Positions 1 to 12,640 of a stretch of DNA of 64,000 nt are shown here, piece by piece (position 1 is the stretch's first letter; each line of letters begins with the position of its first letter). The stretch is taken from positions 63,049-127,048 of the forward strand of contig NZ_WJNH01000008.1 in NCBI RefSeq assembly GCF_009649735.1, in the 5' to 3' direction. Origin of the DNA: Salinibacillus xinjiangensis. Its GTDB lineage: Bacteria > Bacillota > Bacilli > Bacillales > Alkalibacillaceae. A program made the position numbers and the translations under genes. Below the pieces are notes generated by a model. That model saw only the letters and a program-made list of their open reading frames with translations. It was not told the origin of the DNA and searched no databases.

Positions 1-103
1 CCAGAATAAATTACATCTCTTAAGACTGTATTGTAACTTAGTATAACTTTTGCTATGGAATCCTAGGTGATTAACACTGATATCCCCACAATTGCACACA
101 ATC

Positions 104-141
104 AAAAAAATAAAAAAACCCCCAACCGATTTCGCTGGGGG
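104..141 (-). terminator. Rho-independent terminator of the ilv-leu operon
   Basis: Read on the minus strand, a run of five C and its A/G/C neighbours pair with a GGTTGGGGG arm (about 8 bp) around a short loop. The stem leads into a tract of 14 T with one A. It lies just after the ilvA stop and closes the operon. The 100 bases to its left hold nothing I can support. Confidence 0.9.
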
Positions 142-149
142 CACCTTTA

Positions 150-1103
150 CTACGCTAAACAAGTTAAATGATTTTTCTGTGCTAAACTCTGGATCATCGG
201 CATTTTCGATAGATCCATATTTCCTCCACTAACAATGACTCCACATTGCTTTGATGGAATACGGTGACCGTGTGCCAAAAGTCCAGCAAAAGCAGTAGCA
301 CCTGCTCCTTCTAATAGTGACTTCCTACGTTCTAGCATGTAAACCATGGCTAGAGCAATATCTTCATCCGAAACAGTGACTATATCGTCTACATATTGTT
401 GGATGAGTGGGAAGGTTTGGATGCCTGGCTTTTTCACGGCAATGCCGTCTGCAATCGTGGAAACCGTTTTGACAGTTGACGGTCCACTTCGATAAAACCG
501 ATTATAAGCTGGACTTGCACCTTTCGCCTGAACGCCAATAATCCGGATTTTGGGATTAATATGCTTAGCAGCGATGGCAATTCCGCTTATCAGTCCCCCA
601 CCACCAACAGGTACCATGATAGTATCAAGTGATGGTTCCTGTTGTAGCATTTCAAGTGCAATGGTTCCTTGACCTGCAATCACATCCGGATCATCAAATG
701 GATGCACAAAAACAAGATCTTCTTTTTGCTGCGTTTCCATCGCGGCTTCATAAGCCTCTTGAAAGGACTCACCGGTTAACACGATTTGTGCGCCGTAGCC
801 CTTGGTTGCTTGAACCTTTGCATTAGGGGTTTTTTCAGGCATAAAAATTTTAGAGTTAATCCCTAATTTCGTTGCAGCAAAGGCAACACCTTGGGCATGG
901 TTTCCTGCAGATGCGGCAATAACCCCCCTTCTCGCCTCAGAATCAGTTAGTTGAGCAATTTTGTTGCTCGCACCTCTTAATTTAAAGGCGCCTGTTTTCT
1001 GTTGATTCTCCATTTTAAAATAGACATTTTTTCCTGTTAGCTTGTTAATGGATGTTGACGAATGCACAGGGGTGCGATGAACTACATCCATAATTTGTTG
1101 CAT
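150..1103 (-). CDS. ilvA: Threonine dehydratase, short TdcB-like form, last gene of the ilv-leu operon
   Basis: PLP enzyme converting threonine to 2-oxobutyrate and ammonia, the entry step to isoleucine. PLP-lysine motif TGAFKLRGA is near residue 37, SAGNHAQG near 65 and the phosphate-binding GGGGLISG near 166. At 317 aa it stops after the catalytic domain. The C-terminal ACT-like domain that gives isoleucine feedback in longer IlvA proteins is absent, so it resembles the catabolic TdcB form. The ATG at 1103 is the conservative start but has no ribosome site. The frame stays open upstream and encodes residues that fit the family N-terminus, with GAGGAG placed 9 nt before an ATT at 1142. The gene follows leuD by about 50 nt, so a biosynthetic role is inferred from context. 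Confidence 0.9.
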   Translation of the reverse strand: MQQIMDVVHRTPVHSSTSINKLTGKNVYFKMENQQKTGAFKLRGASNKIAQLTDSEARRGVIAASAGNHAQGVAFAATKLGINSKIFMPEKTPNAKVQATKGYGAQIVLTGESFQEAYEAAMETQQKEDLVFVHPFDDPDVIAGQGTIALEMLQQEPSLDTIMVPVGGGGLISGIAIAAKHINPKIRIIGVQAKGASPAYNRFYRSGPSTVKTVSTIADGIAVKKPGIQTFPLIQQYVDDIVTVSDEDIALAMVYMLERRKSLLEGAGATAFAGLLAHGHRIPSKQCGVIVSGGNMDLSKMPMIQSLAQKNHLTCLA

Positions 1104-1156
1104 CGCATCCGTGATTTGATTTCCAGTTACGCAATTCCCAATGTCTTCACACTCCT

Positions 1157-1747
1157 CTAATTTTTCACTAATTTTTGTTCATATTGATCAATTTTATCTG
1201 CCTGCCTTAAGGTGACAGCTATTTCATCCCATCCATTCAAAAGCATTTCCTTTTGATAGGAAGAGATTGAAAACGATTCTTGTAATCCAGTCGAATCCTG
1301 GACGATTTGTTCTTCGAGATTCACAGTTAGTTCATACTGTTCCTTTTCTGCTTTTTCGATTAGACTTTGAACAACATTTTCCTCTAAAACGACAGGTAAT
1401 ATACCATTTTTAAAGCAATTGTTGTAAAAAATATCGGCAAAACTTGGAGCGATGATCACTTTAAAGCCATAATCCTGCAGGGCCCAAGGTGCGTGTTCAC
1501 GGGATGAACCACAGCCAAAGTTTTCGCCCGCAACCAGGATGGAGGTACCTCTATACTTTTCTTCATTTAAGGAAAAGTTTTGACGCGGGTTGCCATCATC
1601 CTCAAAACGCCAGTGGTAAAACAAAAACTGACCAAAGCCTTGTCGCTCAATTCGCTTTAAAAATTGTTTAGGAATAATTTGGTCTGTATCAATATTTGCG
1701 CGATTTAATGGGTAAACAAGACCAGAATGCTTTCGCAAAGGCTCCAT
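1157..1747 (-). CDS. leuD: 3-isopropylmalate dehydratase small subunit
   Basis: Swivel subunit of isopropylmalate isomerase, which with LeuC turns 2-isopropylmalate into 3-isopropylmalate in leucine synthesis. The 196 aa length is normal. NIDTDQIIP lies at residues 18-26 and the substrate-contact segment GENFGCGSSREHAP at 74-87, both typical of the family. It follows leuC by 27 nt. Its TAG stop overlaps the ribosome site that serves ilvA, which suggests coupled expression. Confidence 0.97.
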   Translation of the reverse strand: MEPLRKHSGLVYPLNRANIDTDQIIPKQFLKRIERQGFGQFLFYHWRFEDDGNPRQNFSLNEEKYRGTSILVAGENFGCGSSREHAPWALQDYGFKVIIAPSFADIFYNNCFKNGILPVVLEENVVQSLIEKAEKEQYELTVNLEEQIVQDSTGLQESFSISSYQKEMLLNGWDEIAVTLRQADKIDQYEQKLVKN

Positions 1748-1774
1748 TCGCTTGACCTCCTTTATTTCACTATT

Positions 1775-3190
1775 TTAACTTACAGCTGGTGAAGCAAATT
1801 TACGTACATCTACAAAACGGCCTTCAATTGCTGCGGCGGCTGCCATTTCTGGGCTGACGAGGTGAGTTCTTGCTCCGTTTCCTTGACGGCCCTCAAAATT
1901 CCGATTGGAGGTAGATGCACAGCGCTCACCAGGAGGTACAATGTCGTCATTCATAGCGAGACACATACTACAACCGGCATCACGCCATTCAAATCCGGCT
2001 TGTTTGAAGATGACATCCAACCCTTCCGCCTCAGCCGCTGCTTTTACACTATGGGAACCTGGTACAACCATAGCCCGCACAGATTCTTTTACCTTCTTTC
2101 CTCGAACAATTTCGGCTGCTTTTTGAAGATCACTTAGTCGTGAGTTCGTACAGGAGCCGATAAATACATGTTCGATCTCAACAGATGAAATCGGTTGGTT
2201 GGCTTCAAGACCCATATATTCGAGAGCTCTTTGAATGGATTCTTTCTCATTCGATGTTCCAGCTGATTCTGGACTTGGAACGGATGCACTAACCGGAACA
2301 CACATGCCTGGATTGGTTCCCCATGTGACCTGGGGTTCAATTTCCTCAGCATCAATTTCAACGGTTGCATCATAGGTCGCTCCCTCATCCGTAGCAAGAG
2401 AACGCCAATCCTCAACAGCTGCATCAAAGTTCTTAGGAGTATGTCGTTTTCCTCTTAAATATTCAAAGGTGGTTTCATCCGGGCTGATTAAACCAGCTCG
2501 CGCACCGGCTTCAATCGACATATTACAAACAGTCATTCTCTCTTCCATCGATAGACTGTGGATAGCATCGCCCGTATACTCAATGATATAGCCTGTTCCA
2601 AAGCGAATGCCGTGTTTAGCAATAATGGCCAGGATTAGATCTTTAGCTGTAATTCCTTTGCCAAGCTCACCATTCACCTTCACATTTAAGGTTTTCGGTT
2701 TTTGCTGCCAAATGGTTTGAGTAGCAAGCACGTGCTCGACCTCACTCGTGCCAATACCAAATGCTAAAGCTCCGAAAGCTCCGTGTGTGGATGTGTGGCT
2801 ATCTCCACAAACAATGGTCTTACCAGGTTGAGTAAGGCCAAGCTCTGGTCCTATGACGTGAACAATCCCCTGATCGGGATGATCAATATCGGCTAAGGAT
2901 ACCCCAAACTCCTCACAGTTCTTTCGCAGGGTTTGCATTTGTGTTTTGGAAACCTCATCTTTAATAATATGCCTTTCTATGGTTGGAACATTGTGGTCCA
3001 TTGTGGCATAGGTTAATTCTGGGCGACGAACCTTTCTATTTTTCATCCGCAGTCCCTCAAAGGCCTGCGGGGAAGTCACTTCATGAACAAGATGCAAATC
3101 AATATACAATAAGTCCGGTTTCCCTTCTTCTTGATGCACCATATGTCGATCCCAGATCTTATCCACAATCGTCTTCGGCTTATCCATCAT
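1775..3190 (-). CDS. leuC: 3-isopropylmalate dehydratase large subunit
   Basis: Catalytic aconitase-family subunit carrying the [4Fe-4S] cluster of isopropylmalate isomerase. [14 protein letters not shown] begins near residue 129. Cluster cysteines are visible in GSCTNSR (about residue 350) and in GCSMCLAMN about 60 residues later. The 471 aa length matches the family. Two ATG codons stand side by side. The second, at 3187, sits at better spacing from the AAGGAGT ribosome site, so the true protein may be one residue shorter. It is separated from leuB by about 100 nt holding a strong palindrome. Confidence 0.97.
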   Translation of the reverse strand: MMDKPKTIVDKIWDRHMVHQEEGKPDLLYIDLHLVHEVTSPQAFEGLRMKNRKVRRPELTYATMDHNVPTIERHIIKDEVSKTQMQTLRKNCEEFGVSLADIDHPDQGIVHVIGPELGLTQPGKTIVCGDSHTSTHGAFGALAFGIGTSEVEHVLATQTIWQQKPKTLNVKVNGELGKGITAKDLILAIIAKHGIRFGTGYIIEYTGDAIHSLSMEERMTVCNMSIEAGARAGLISPDETTFEYLRGKRHTPKNFDAAVEDWRSLATDEGATYDATVEIDAEEIEPQVTWGTNPGMCVPVSASVPSPESAGTSNEKESIQRALEYMGLEANQPISSVEIEHVFIGSCTNSRLSDLQKAAEIVRGKKVKESVRAMVVPGSHSVKAAAEAEGLDVIFKQAGFEWRDAGCSMCLAMNDDIVPPGERCASTSNRNFEGRQGNGARTHLVSPEMAAAAAIEGRFVDVRKFASPAVS

Positions 3191-3205
3191 CTCAACTCCT
3201 TTTTC

Positions 3206-3273
3206 GGGGTCAGTCCCCCATTCCTTTAAAGCGTTAACGCTGTACCGTAAGTGGGGACTGTCCCCACTTGCGG
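3206..3273. repeat. Palindromic GGGAC/GTCCC hairpins between leuB and leuC
   Basis: A small GGGG-TCAGT-CCCC hairpin (3206-3220) is followed by an almost perfect 13-bp stem with a 3-nt loop (3245-3273). The arms read CCGTAAGTGGGGA and TCCCCACTTGCGG, with a single T/C difference that still pairs as G-U. There is no T-run, so it is not a standard terminator. A related GGGACA...TGTCCC palindrome occurs at 46695-46713. Confidence 0.75.
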
Positions 3274-3294
3274 TGATGCGTTAGTGTGGTAAAG

Positions 3295-4401
3295 CTAGGC
3301 GTAGCAGCTCATAATGCTTTCGGATACGTTTCTTGATGAAATCCCTTCTACTACGTGGCGTGTCATTTCCTTGGTGTTTACCTGCTCGCCGCCTTTAATA
3401 TGCAAATCGGCTGTATGGTAGCCAAAATTGAGTACCTCTTGAACTGCTTCCTCTACTGCACATGCCTCCTCATCCATTTGGAAGGAATGTCTAAGCATCA
3501 TGGCAGTAGATAGGATCATCGCAATTGGGTTGGCTACACCCTTACCTGCAATATCCGGTGCAGAGCCATGTACCGGCTCATATAACCCGACACCATCTGT
3601 TCGAACACTGGCTGACGGCAGCATTCCTAATGAACCCGTTAGTACAGAGGCTTCGTCACTCAAAATATCACCAAACATGTTTTCCGTTACAATCACGTCA
3701 AATTGGGTTGGATTTGTAATTAATTTCATTGCAGCTGAATCAACTAACTGATGCTCAACCGTTACATCAGGATATTCTGCCTTTTTCTCTTCCACAACCT
3801 CGCGCCATAGCTTACTAGACTCGAGCACATTTGCTTTATCTACTGATGTGAGATGCTTTCTTCGTAGTCTTGCACTTTGAAAGGCTTTTTCAACGATTCT
3901 CTCAATCTCCATTCGCTGATAGGCTAGTGTATCAACCACAGATTCACGATCTTTACTAATTTCACTTGGTGTCCCGAAGTATAGTCCTCCTGTTAATTCA
4001 CGAACAATTAAAAGGTCACTACCTCCAACAACCTCTTCCTTTAAGGGAGACGCGTGTAACAATTGAGAAAACCCTTTGATTGGCCTCAGATTTGCAAATA
4101 AACCTAACGACTTTCTAAGCTGCAAAAGACCTTTCTCTGGACGAAGGTGAGATGGGTTTTGGTCCCATTTTGGGCCACCTACAGCACCTAATAAAATGGC
4201 ATCTGCTTGATGACAGGCATCCTCTGTTTCGGCTGGAAATGGTGTTCCAGAACAATCAACAGCCGCTCCACCAATATCACAAGCTTGATAGGAAAATTCA
4301 TGATCAAACTGCTCTGCAATAGCATCCAAAACCTCTCTTGCTGATTGAACAACCTCCTGACCAACCCCATCTCCCGGTAACAACACAATACGCTTTTTCA
4401 T
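3295..4401 (-). CDS. leuB: 3-isopropylmalate dehydrogenase
   Basis: NAD-dependent oxidative decarboxylation of 3-isopropylmalate to 2-oxoisocaproate, the third step of leucine synthesis. The N-terminal LLPGDGVGQEVV, the LLGAVGGPKW segment (from residue 70), the RELTGGLYFG loop and C-terminal EPVHGSAPDIAGKGVANP are all hallmark motifs of the isocitrate/isopropylmalate dehydrogenase family. The 368 aa length is usual. An AGGAGG ribosome site precedes the ATG. It is followed by the palindromic spacer and leuC. Confidence 0.97.
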   Translation of the reverse strand: MKKRIVLLPGDGVGQEVVQSAREVLDAIAEQFDHEFSYQACDIGGAAVDCSGTPFPAETEDACHQADAILLGAVGGPKWDQNPSHLRPEKGLLQLRKSLGLFANLRPIKGFSQLLHASPLKEEVVGGSDLLIVRELTGGLYFGTPSEISKDRESVVDTLAYQRMEIERIVEKAFQSARLRRKHLTSVDKANVLESSKLWREVVEEKKAEYPDVTVEHQLVDSAAMKLITNPTQFDVIVTENMFGDILSDEASVLTGSLGMLPSASVRTDGVGLYEPVHGSAPDIAGKGVANPIAMILSTAMMLRHSFQMDEEACAVEEAVQEVLNFGYHTADLHIKGGEQVNTKEMTRHVVEGISSRNVSESIMSCYA

Positions 4402-4448
4402 GAATCCCTAACCTCCTTTTTTATCGAGCACCTTACGTTAAAAGCTCT

Positions 4449-7554
<3,106 letters not shown>

Positions 7555-7558
<4 letters not shown>

Positions 7559-9276
7559 GGTTTCACCCCTATCATTTCATGAAGTCCTTTACCTGGGGCT
7601 ATCATCGGATAGACATTTTCAAGCTTCAGTACCCGGCAATCGACAACAACAGGACCGTTATAGTTAAAAATGTCTGGAATGATGTGCTCTAATTCTTCAG
7701 GTGACTCAACTCTTAATCCCCTTATTTGATAGCTCTCAGCTAGTTTGACAAAGTCGGGTTGAACGGTTAGTAATGATTCGGAGTAACGCTCATCGTAGAA
7801 CTTCTCTTGCCATTGTCGAACCATTCCTAAGGCTTCGTTATTGACGATAATGACTTTTACTGGCAACCCTTTTTCCTGTAAAAGGGATAATTCCTGCAAT
7901 GTCATTTGAAAACCACCATCGCCAACTATGGCTACCACGGTTTCATCTGGTTTAGCGAGCTGTGCCCCAATGGCAGCTGGGAAACCAAATCCCATAGTCC
8001 CTAAACCACCCGAGGTTACCCACTTATCTGCATTTGTGAATTTATAGTATTGTGCTGCCCACATTTGATGCTGCCCCACATCCGTTGTAACGATGGCATC
8101 CCCATCCGTCGCTTCGTGAATTTTCTGAATTAGCCATTGTGGAGAGATCTTTTCCTGTGAATCCTCATACCATAAAGGGCATTCTGCTTGATAAGCATTT
8201 AGTTTATCCATCCACTCATAGTGCTTAGGACTTTCATTTGCCACTGAAAGGAGTTCGGATAAGGCTGCTTTTGAATCCGAAACAATTGGAATTTTTGTTT
8301 CGACGTTTTTTCCGATTTCAGCAGGGTCTATATCAATGTGAGCGACCGTTGCATATTTGGCAAAATGGTTCAGATTTCCCGTTAACCGATCATCAAAGCG
8401 AGCACCAATATTGATGAGAAGATCACATTCATATAAGGCCTTATTAGCTGCGTATGTCCCATGCATTCCTGCCATACCAAGAGATAATTCATGGTCACCA
8501 GGGAAACTACCTAAACCAAGTAAAGTAGTCGTTACCGGCAAAGAATGCTTAACAGCAAATGCTTTTAATTGACTTGAGGCTTCTCCGTGTAAGACTCCAG
8601 CACCCGCAAGTAATACTGGTTTTTTGGACCTTACTAAAGCATCAGCTAATTTCTTTATTTGTAACGGATTTGGCTTAGTTGTAGGCTGATATCCTGGCAA
8701 ATGAAAATCCGTGTCATAATTCTCATCGTGAATGGTTGCCGATATATCTTTCGGAATGTCAACAACAACCGGGCCTTTTCGTCCGGTGGAAGCAATATGA
8801 AAAGCCTCCTTCACAATTCGCGGTATGTCACTTAAGGACTGAACCTGGTAATTGTGTTTGGTAATCGGTGTGGTAATCCCCATCACATCCGCTTCCTGAA
8901 AAGCATCTGTACCAATCACAGAACGTGCAACCTGCCCCGTAAATACGACCAGTGGCAAAGAATCCATCATCGCATCTGCAATCCCCGTTACAAGGTTTGT
9001 AGCCCCTGGTCCTGAAGTGGCAATGACAACTCCTGGTTTACCTGACACTCTTGCATACCCTTCTGCAGCATGGACTGATCCTTGTTCATGGCGAGCTAAA
9101 ATATGATCAAATGACTCCCTTGCCTTATACAATGCATCATAGATTGGTAATACGGCTCCCCCCGGATAACCAAATATTGTATCTACTCCCTCATCGATCA
9201 ACGATTGTACGAGCAGATCTGCACCTGTTTTCGGTTTAGCACCGGTTTGAGTTTCCGACTTGGCTTCAACGCTCAC
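7555..9276 (-). CDS. ilvB: Acetolactate synthase large (catalytic) subunit
   Basis: TPP- and FAD-dependent enzyme making acetolactate or 2-aceto-2-hydroxybutyrate from pyruvate (plus 2-oxobutyrate). [14 protein letters not shown] starts near residue 37. The catalytic glutamate lies in [16 protein letters not shown]. The C-terminal TPP motif is [12 protein letters not shown]. 573 aa, normal length. The start is a GTG, chosen because AGGAGGGATT lies 5-9 nt upstream. It is the first gene after the T-box, so its expression depends on antitermination. Confidence 0.97.
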
Positions 9277-9312
9277 TTTATAATCCCTCCTGAATAAAAA
9301 GTTTTTTAATGA

Positions 9313-9625
9313 TTAAAAAAAGACCCATCCTCCCATATAAACTGCACAAAAGCAGAATATAAGGGGAGAAAAGGTCTTTTACTTTTCACGGTACCACCCT
9401 ATGTTCACAGTATCCTCACAAACACTGCCTCACGAAGCTATTCACTAGCCTCTTTAATAACGAGTGCCCAAATTAGTAGCACCCGGCTAAGCCTAATTAG
9501 TATCATCCGTTCAGCTTAACACTCAGGGACGATGTCGGAATAAGGTGTATTTCCGGGCTTCCAGCAACCCCGGCTCTCTGGGAATACAGTCACTTATTCC
9601 TTTGTTCCCGTCATCACTTTACTCA
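9313..9625 (-). promoter_or_regulatory. T-box leader upstream of ilvB, specifier probably ATC (Ile)
   Basis: Minus-strand leader with all T-box landmarks. Stem I has an AGAGAG element and a GCTGGAAGCCCGG apical part. The conserved T-box GGGTGGTACCGTGAAAAG is at about 9383-9400. A terminator whose AAAAGACC and GGTCTTTTTTT arms (9313-9381) compete with the antiterminator follows. Helix GGAATAAG/CTTATTCC caps an internal loop whose 3' side reads GACATCG, so I read ATC (Ile) as specifier. That codon is my structural inference and could be off. Uncharged tRNA should allow read-through into ilvB. Confidence 0.93.
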
Positions 9626-9630
9626 ACTCA

Positions 9631-11298
9631 TTAAATTTTCATAACACCGCCTGTGTTGGCTGATGTAACGAGCTTTGCATATTTGGCTAAATAACCCGAC
9701 TTAATTTTAGGCTCTGGTTTCTTCCAATTTTTCCTACGCTCTGCTAATATCTCATCTTCTACGAGTAATTCAATGGAACGAGTCTCTAAATCAATTAAAA
9801 TACCATCTCCGTTTTCAACTAACCCAATAGGTCCACCCTCTGCTGCCTCAGGTGAAATGTGTCCAACAGAAATCCCTCTTGTCGCTCCTGAGAAACGACC
9901 GTCTGTTATAAGAGCCACTTCTTTTCCTAAACCACGTCCTGCTATCGATGAAGTAGGAGCCAACATTTCCGGCATTCCGGGTCCGCCTTTTGGACCCTCA
10001 TAGCGAATGACTACAACATGACCTGCTTGAACGGTTCCATCATCAATTCCTTTTTGAGCCTCTTCTTGAGATTCAAAGACAATCGCTTCACCTAAGAACT
10101 TCTTGATGGATGGATCTACGGCACCAACCTTAATGACTGCACCATCTGGGGCAATATTGCCATACAGGATGGAAAGTCCCCCAACCGGACTATAAGGATT
10201 TTCCTTTCTACGAATCACCTGATCATTAATGATTTCTGCGTTTTGTACATTTTCATAGAGTGATTGGTTTGTAACGGTAATTCGATCCTTATGAATTAAG
10301 CCATCAATCTTACATAATTCATTGATAATGGCGCTAACTCCACCAGCTAGATGCACGTCATGCATGGAATAATCAGATGCTGGACTGATTTTGGATAAAT
10401 ACGGTACCTTTTCTGCAATTTCGTTAATGGATTGTAGGTCGTATTCGATCCCTGCTTCATGAGCAATGGCTATGGTATGAAGAACTGTGTTTGTAGAGCC
10501 CCCCATTGCCATATCTAATGCAAAAGCATCATCAAAAGCCTCTTTCGTCAAAATATCTCTTGGTCGAATGTCCTTCTTAACAAGTTCAACTAAGTGATGT
10601 GCTGCCTGATAAATTAACTCGTGTCTCTCCTCTGATGTAGCAACAATCGTACCGTTACCTGGAACTGTTAATCCGAGCATTTCCATTAAGCAATTCATGG
10701 AATTAGCTGTAAACATACCAGAACAAGATCCACATGTCGGACAAGCTAATTGTTCAATTTCGGTTAACTCTTGCTGACTCATATTCCCAGCATTATAAGA
10801 ACCGACACCTTCAAAAACGGAAACTAATGATAGGTTATCTCCACTTGAAGACACCCCTGCTTCCATTGGTCCTCCTGATACAAAAACAGATGGTACATTC
10901 GTGCGTGCTGATGCCATTAACATACCTGGTGTGATTTTGTCACAGTTTGGAATGTAGAATACACCATCAAACCAGTGTGCATTAATGACGGTTTCTGCAG
11001 CATCTGCGATAACCTCTCGACTTGGTAACGAATAGCGCATTCCAATATGCCCCATCGCAATTCCGTCATCTACACCGATTGTATTGAATTCAAACGGTAT
11101 ACCGCCCGCTTCTCGTATGGCGTCTTTTACAACCTCTGCAAATTTATTGAGATGTCTGTGACCCGGGATGATATCCACATACGAGTTACACACCCCAATA
11201 AACGGCTTACCTAAGTCGCTCGTTTTAACTCCAGTTGCGTGAAGCAAACTTCGGTGTGGAGCGCGGTCAATCCCTTTCTTAATCATGTCACTTCGCAT
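9631..11298 (-). CDS. ilvD: Dihydroxy-acid dehydratase
   Basis: Fe-S dehydratase turning dihydroxyacids into 2-oxo acids for valine and isoleucine. Cluster ligands are visible in [10 protein letters not shown] (about residue 120) and [19 protein letters not shown] (about 190). The C-terminal GRFSGATRG loop holds catalytic residues. Full length at 555 aa. AGGAGG precedes the ATG. It lies upstream of the T-box, so unlike ilvB to ilvA it is transcribed without passing the tRNA-sensing checkpoint. Confidence 0.97.
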   Translation of the reverse strand: MRSDMIKKGIDRAPHRSLLHATGVKTSDLGKPFIGVCNSYVDIIPGHRHLNKFAEVVKDAIREAGGIPFEFNTIGVDDGIAMGHIGMRYSLPSREVIADAAETVINAHWFDGVFYIPNCDKITPGMLMASARTNVPSVFVSGGPMEAGVSSSGDNLSLVSVFEGVGSYNAGNMSQQELTEIEQLACPTCGSCSGMFTANSMNCLMEMLGLTVPGNGTIVATSEERHELIYQAAHHLVELVKKDIRPRDILTKEAFDDAFALDMAMGGSTNTVLHTIAIAHEAGIEYDLQSINEIAEKVPYLSKISPASDYSMHDVHLAGGVSAIINELCKIDGLIHKDRITVTNQSLYENVQNAEIINDQVIRRKENPYSPVGGLSILYGNIAPDGAVIKVGAVDPSIKKFLGEAIVFESQEEAQKGIDDGTVQAGHVVVIRYEGPKGGPGMPEMLAPTSSIAGRGLGKEVALITDGRFSGATRGISVGHISPEAAEGGPIGLVENGDGILIDLETRSIELLVEDEILAERRKNWKKPEPKIKSGYLAKYAKLVTSANTGGVMKI

Positions 11299-11310
11299 GG
11301 TGGAACCTCC

Positions 11311-12222
11311 TTAAATGGCCTTGACATCGCTTTTGTTTTTTTCTGGGTAACACTGAACACCGTCTGTTGTGACAATTCTTCTAAATTCAGCTAATAGATG
11401 TTTAGTTATATCACCGATTTGCCCGTTATTAATGCTACGTCGGTCAACTTCTACTACCGGAATCACTTCAGCAGCCGTTCCTGTAAGGAAAACTTCATCA
11501 GCAGTATAAACATCGTGTCTAGTAAAAGGCTGTTCTTTAAGTTCGTATCCATTCTCATTTGCTAAATCAATGATTGCGTTTCGTGTAATACCTTCTAAAG
11601 CACCCAAGTATACTGGTGGAGTAAAAATCGTTCCATTTTTCACAATGAAAATATTATCTCCTGAGCATTCCGCTACGTAACCTTGGTCATTTAGCATTAA
11701 TGCCTCATCCGCACCGGCTTGTTTGGATTCTAGTTTAACTAAAATATTATTTAAATAATTTAATGATTTCACTTGTGGTGGTAATACATCAGGTCGATTT
11801 CTCCTTGATGCCACAGATGCTAACTTTAGACCTTGCTCATATAGTTCCTTAGGATAAAGAGCGAGTGCTTCTGCGATCACAATCACACGAGGTTCTTTAC
11901 ATAATGTTGGATCAAGTCCGAGATTGCCAGCACCTCTTGAGACCACGACGCGTATATAGGCATCTTCTAGGTTGTTTTTGCGAATTGTATTCACAATAAT
12001 CTGCTCAAAATCCTCCTTTGCGTAAGGGATGTCGAGCATGATTGACTGCGCTGACTCATAAAGACGATTCAAGTGATCATCTAGCTTGAAAATGTTTCCA
12101 CTGTAGGCACGAATACCTTCAAAGACCCCATCTCCGTATAAAAACCCATGGTCGTAAACGGAAACAACAGCGTCTTCTTTTTTCACGTATTCGCCACTTA
12201 AATAAATCCATTGACTACCCAT
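11311..12222 (-). CDS. ilvE: Branched-chain amino acid aminotransferase (fold type IV)
   Basis: PLP transaminase for the last step of Val, Leu and Ile synthesis. Motifs of the class IV family: VYDHGFLYGDGVFEGIRAY near residue 24, the PLP lysine in VKSLNYLNN (about 157), and the C-terminal FLTGTAAEVIPV. The start is the ATG at 12222 (303 aa), with GAGAGGAG 8 nt upstream. An in-frame GTG nine bases earlier overlaps the ribosome site and is less likely. First gene of the long operon, about 175 nt after the predicted transcription start. Confidence 0.95.
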   Translation of the reverse strand: MGSQWIYLSGEYVKKEDAVVSVYDHGFLYGDGVFEGIRAYSGNIFKLDDHLNRLYESAQSIMLDIPYAKEDFEQIIVNTIRKNNLEDAYIRVVVSRGAGNLGLDPTLCKEPRVIVIAEALALYPKELYEQGLKLASVASRRNRPDVLPPQVKSLNYLNNILVKLESKQAGADEALMLNDQGYVAECSGDNIFIVKNGTIFTPPVYLGALEGITRNAIIDLANENGYELKEQPFTRHDVYTADEVFLTGTAAEVIPVVEVDRRSINNGQIGDITKHLLAEFRRIVTTDGVQCYPEKNKSDVKAI

Positions 12223-12403
12223 ATACAACACTCCTCTCTCTTAGTTTTTTGCTTAAAAGCGTTAATGCAGTAAAGTGTAAAAGTCAAAATGTAACCCTTC
12301 GTCAACTCCTTCAGAATTGAAAGTTGTTTAACTTCGGGTTATGTGTTTTGAAAAAGCTTTTTTCGTTCAGTTAGTTTCTTGATGTTTTGTAATATTGTCG
12401 ATA

Positions 12404-12432
12404 ATCATAACTCCATTTTATACCGAGGTCAA
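12404..12432 (-). promoter_or_regulatory. Sigma-A promoter of the ilv-leu operon
   Basis: On the minus strand TTGACC (12432-12427) and TATGAT (12409-12404) are separated by exactly 17 bp. The leader of about 170 nt to ilvE contains AACCC/GGGTT and AAGTT/AACTT arms that could fold. Confidence 0.85.
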
Positions 12433-12445
12433 CAGGTAAAATGAA

Positions 12446-12460
12446 AAATTTCTGATAATT
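12446..12460 (-). promoter_or_regulatory. CodY box upstream of the ilv-leu promoter
   Basis: Minus strand AATTATCAGAAATTT matches the CodY consensus AATTTTCWGAAAATT at 13 of 15 positions. It ends 14 bp upstream of the -35 hexamer. CodY represses ilv-leu operons when branched-chain amino acids and GTP are high. Confidence 0.75.
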
Positions 12461-12478
12461 TTTATTAATCAAAAATTT

Positions 12479-12492
12479 AGTAAACGCTTACA
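12479..12492 (-). promoter_or_regulatory. cre site (CcpA) upstream of the ilv-leu promoter
   Basis: Minus strand TGTAAGCGTTTACT fits the cre consensus TGWAANCGNTNWCA except at the last base. Its place upstream of both the CodY box and the -35 is what is known for CcpA activation of ilv-leu in Bacillus subtilis, so activation is the inference here. Confidence 0.75.
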
Positions 12493-12640
12493 TGTTTGGC
12501 ACAAGTGGGACAGCGCTTTTTATAGGCGTTAGCACTTTTTTATTGACTGAAAGGTCGCTTGATAGGTGAATCTATGGGGGTTGAATTAATTGGAAATTAG
12601 TGTAGTGATGTGGATGTGTGGGTTGGGGGCTGTGGTGGAT

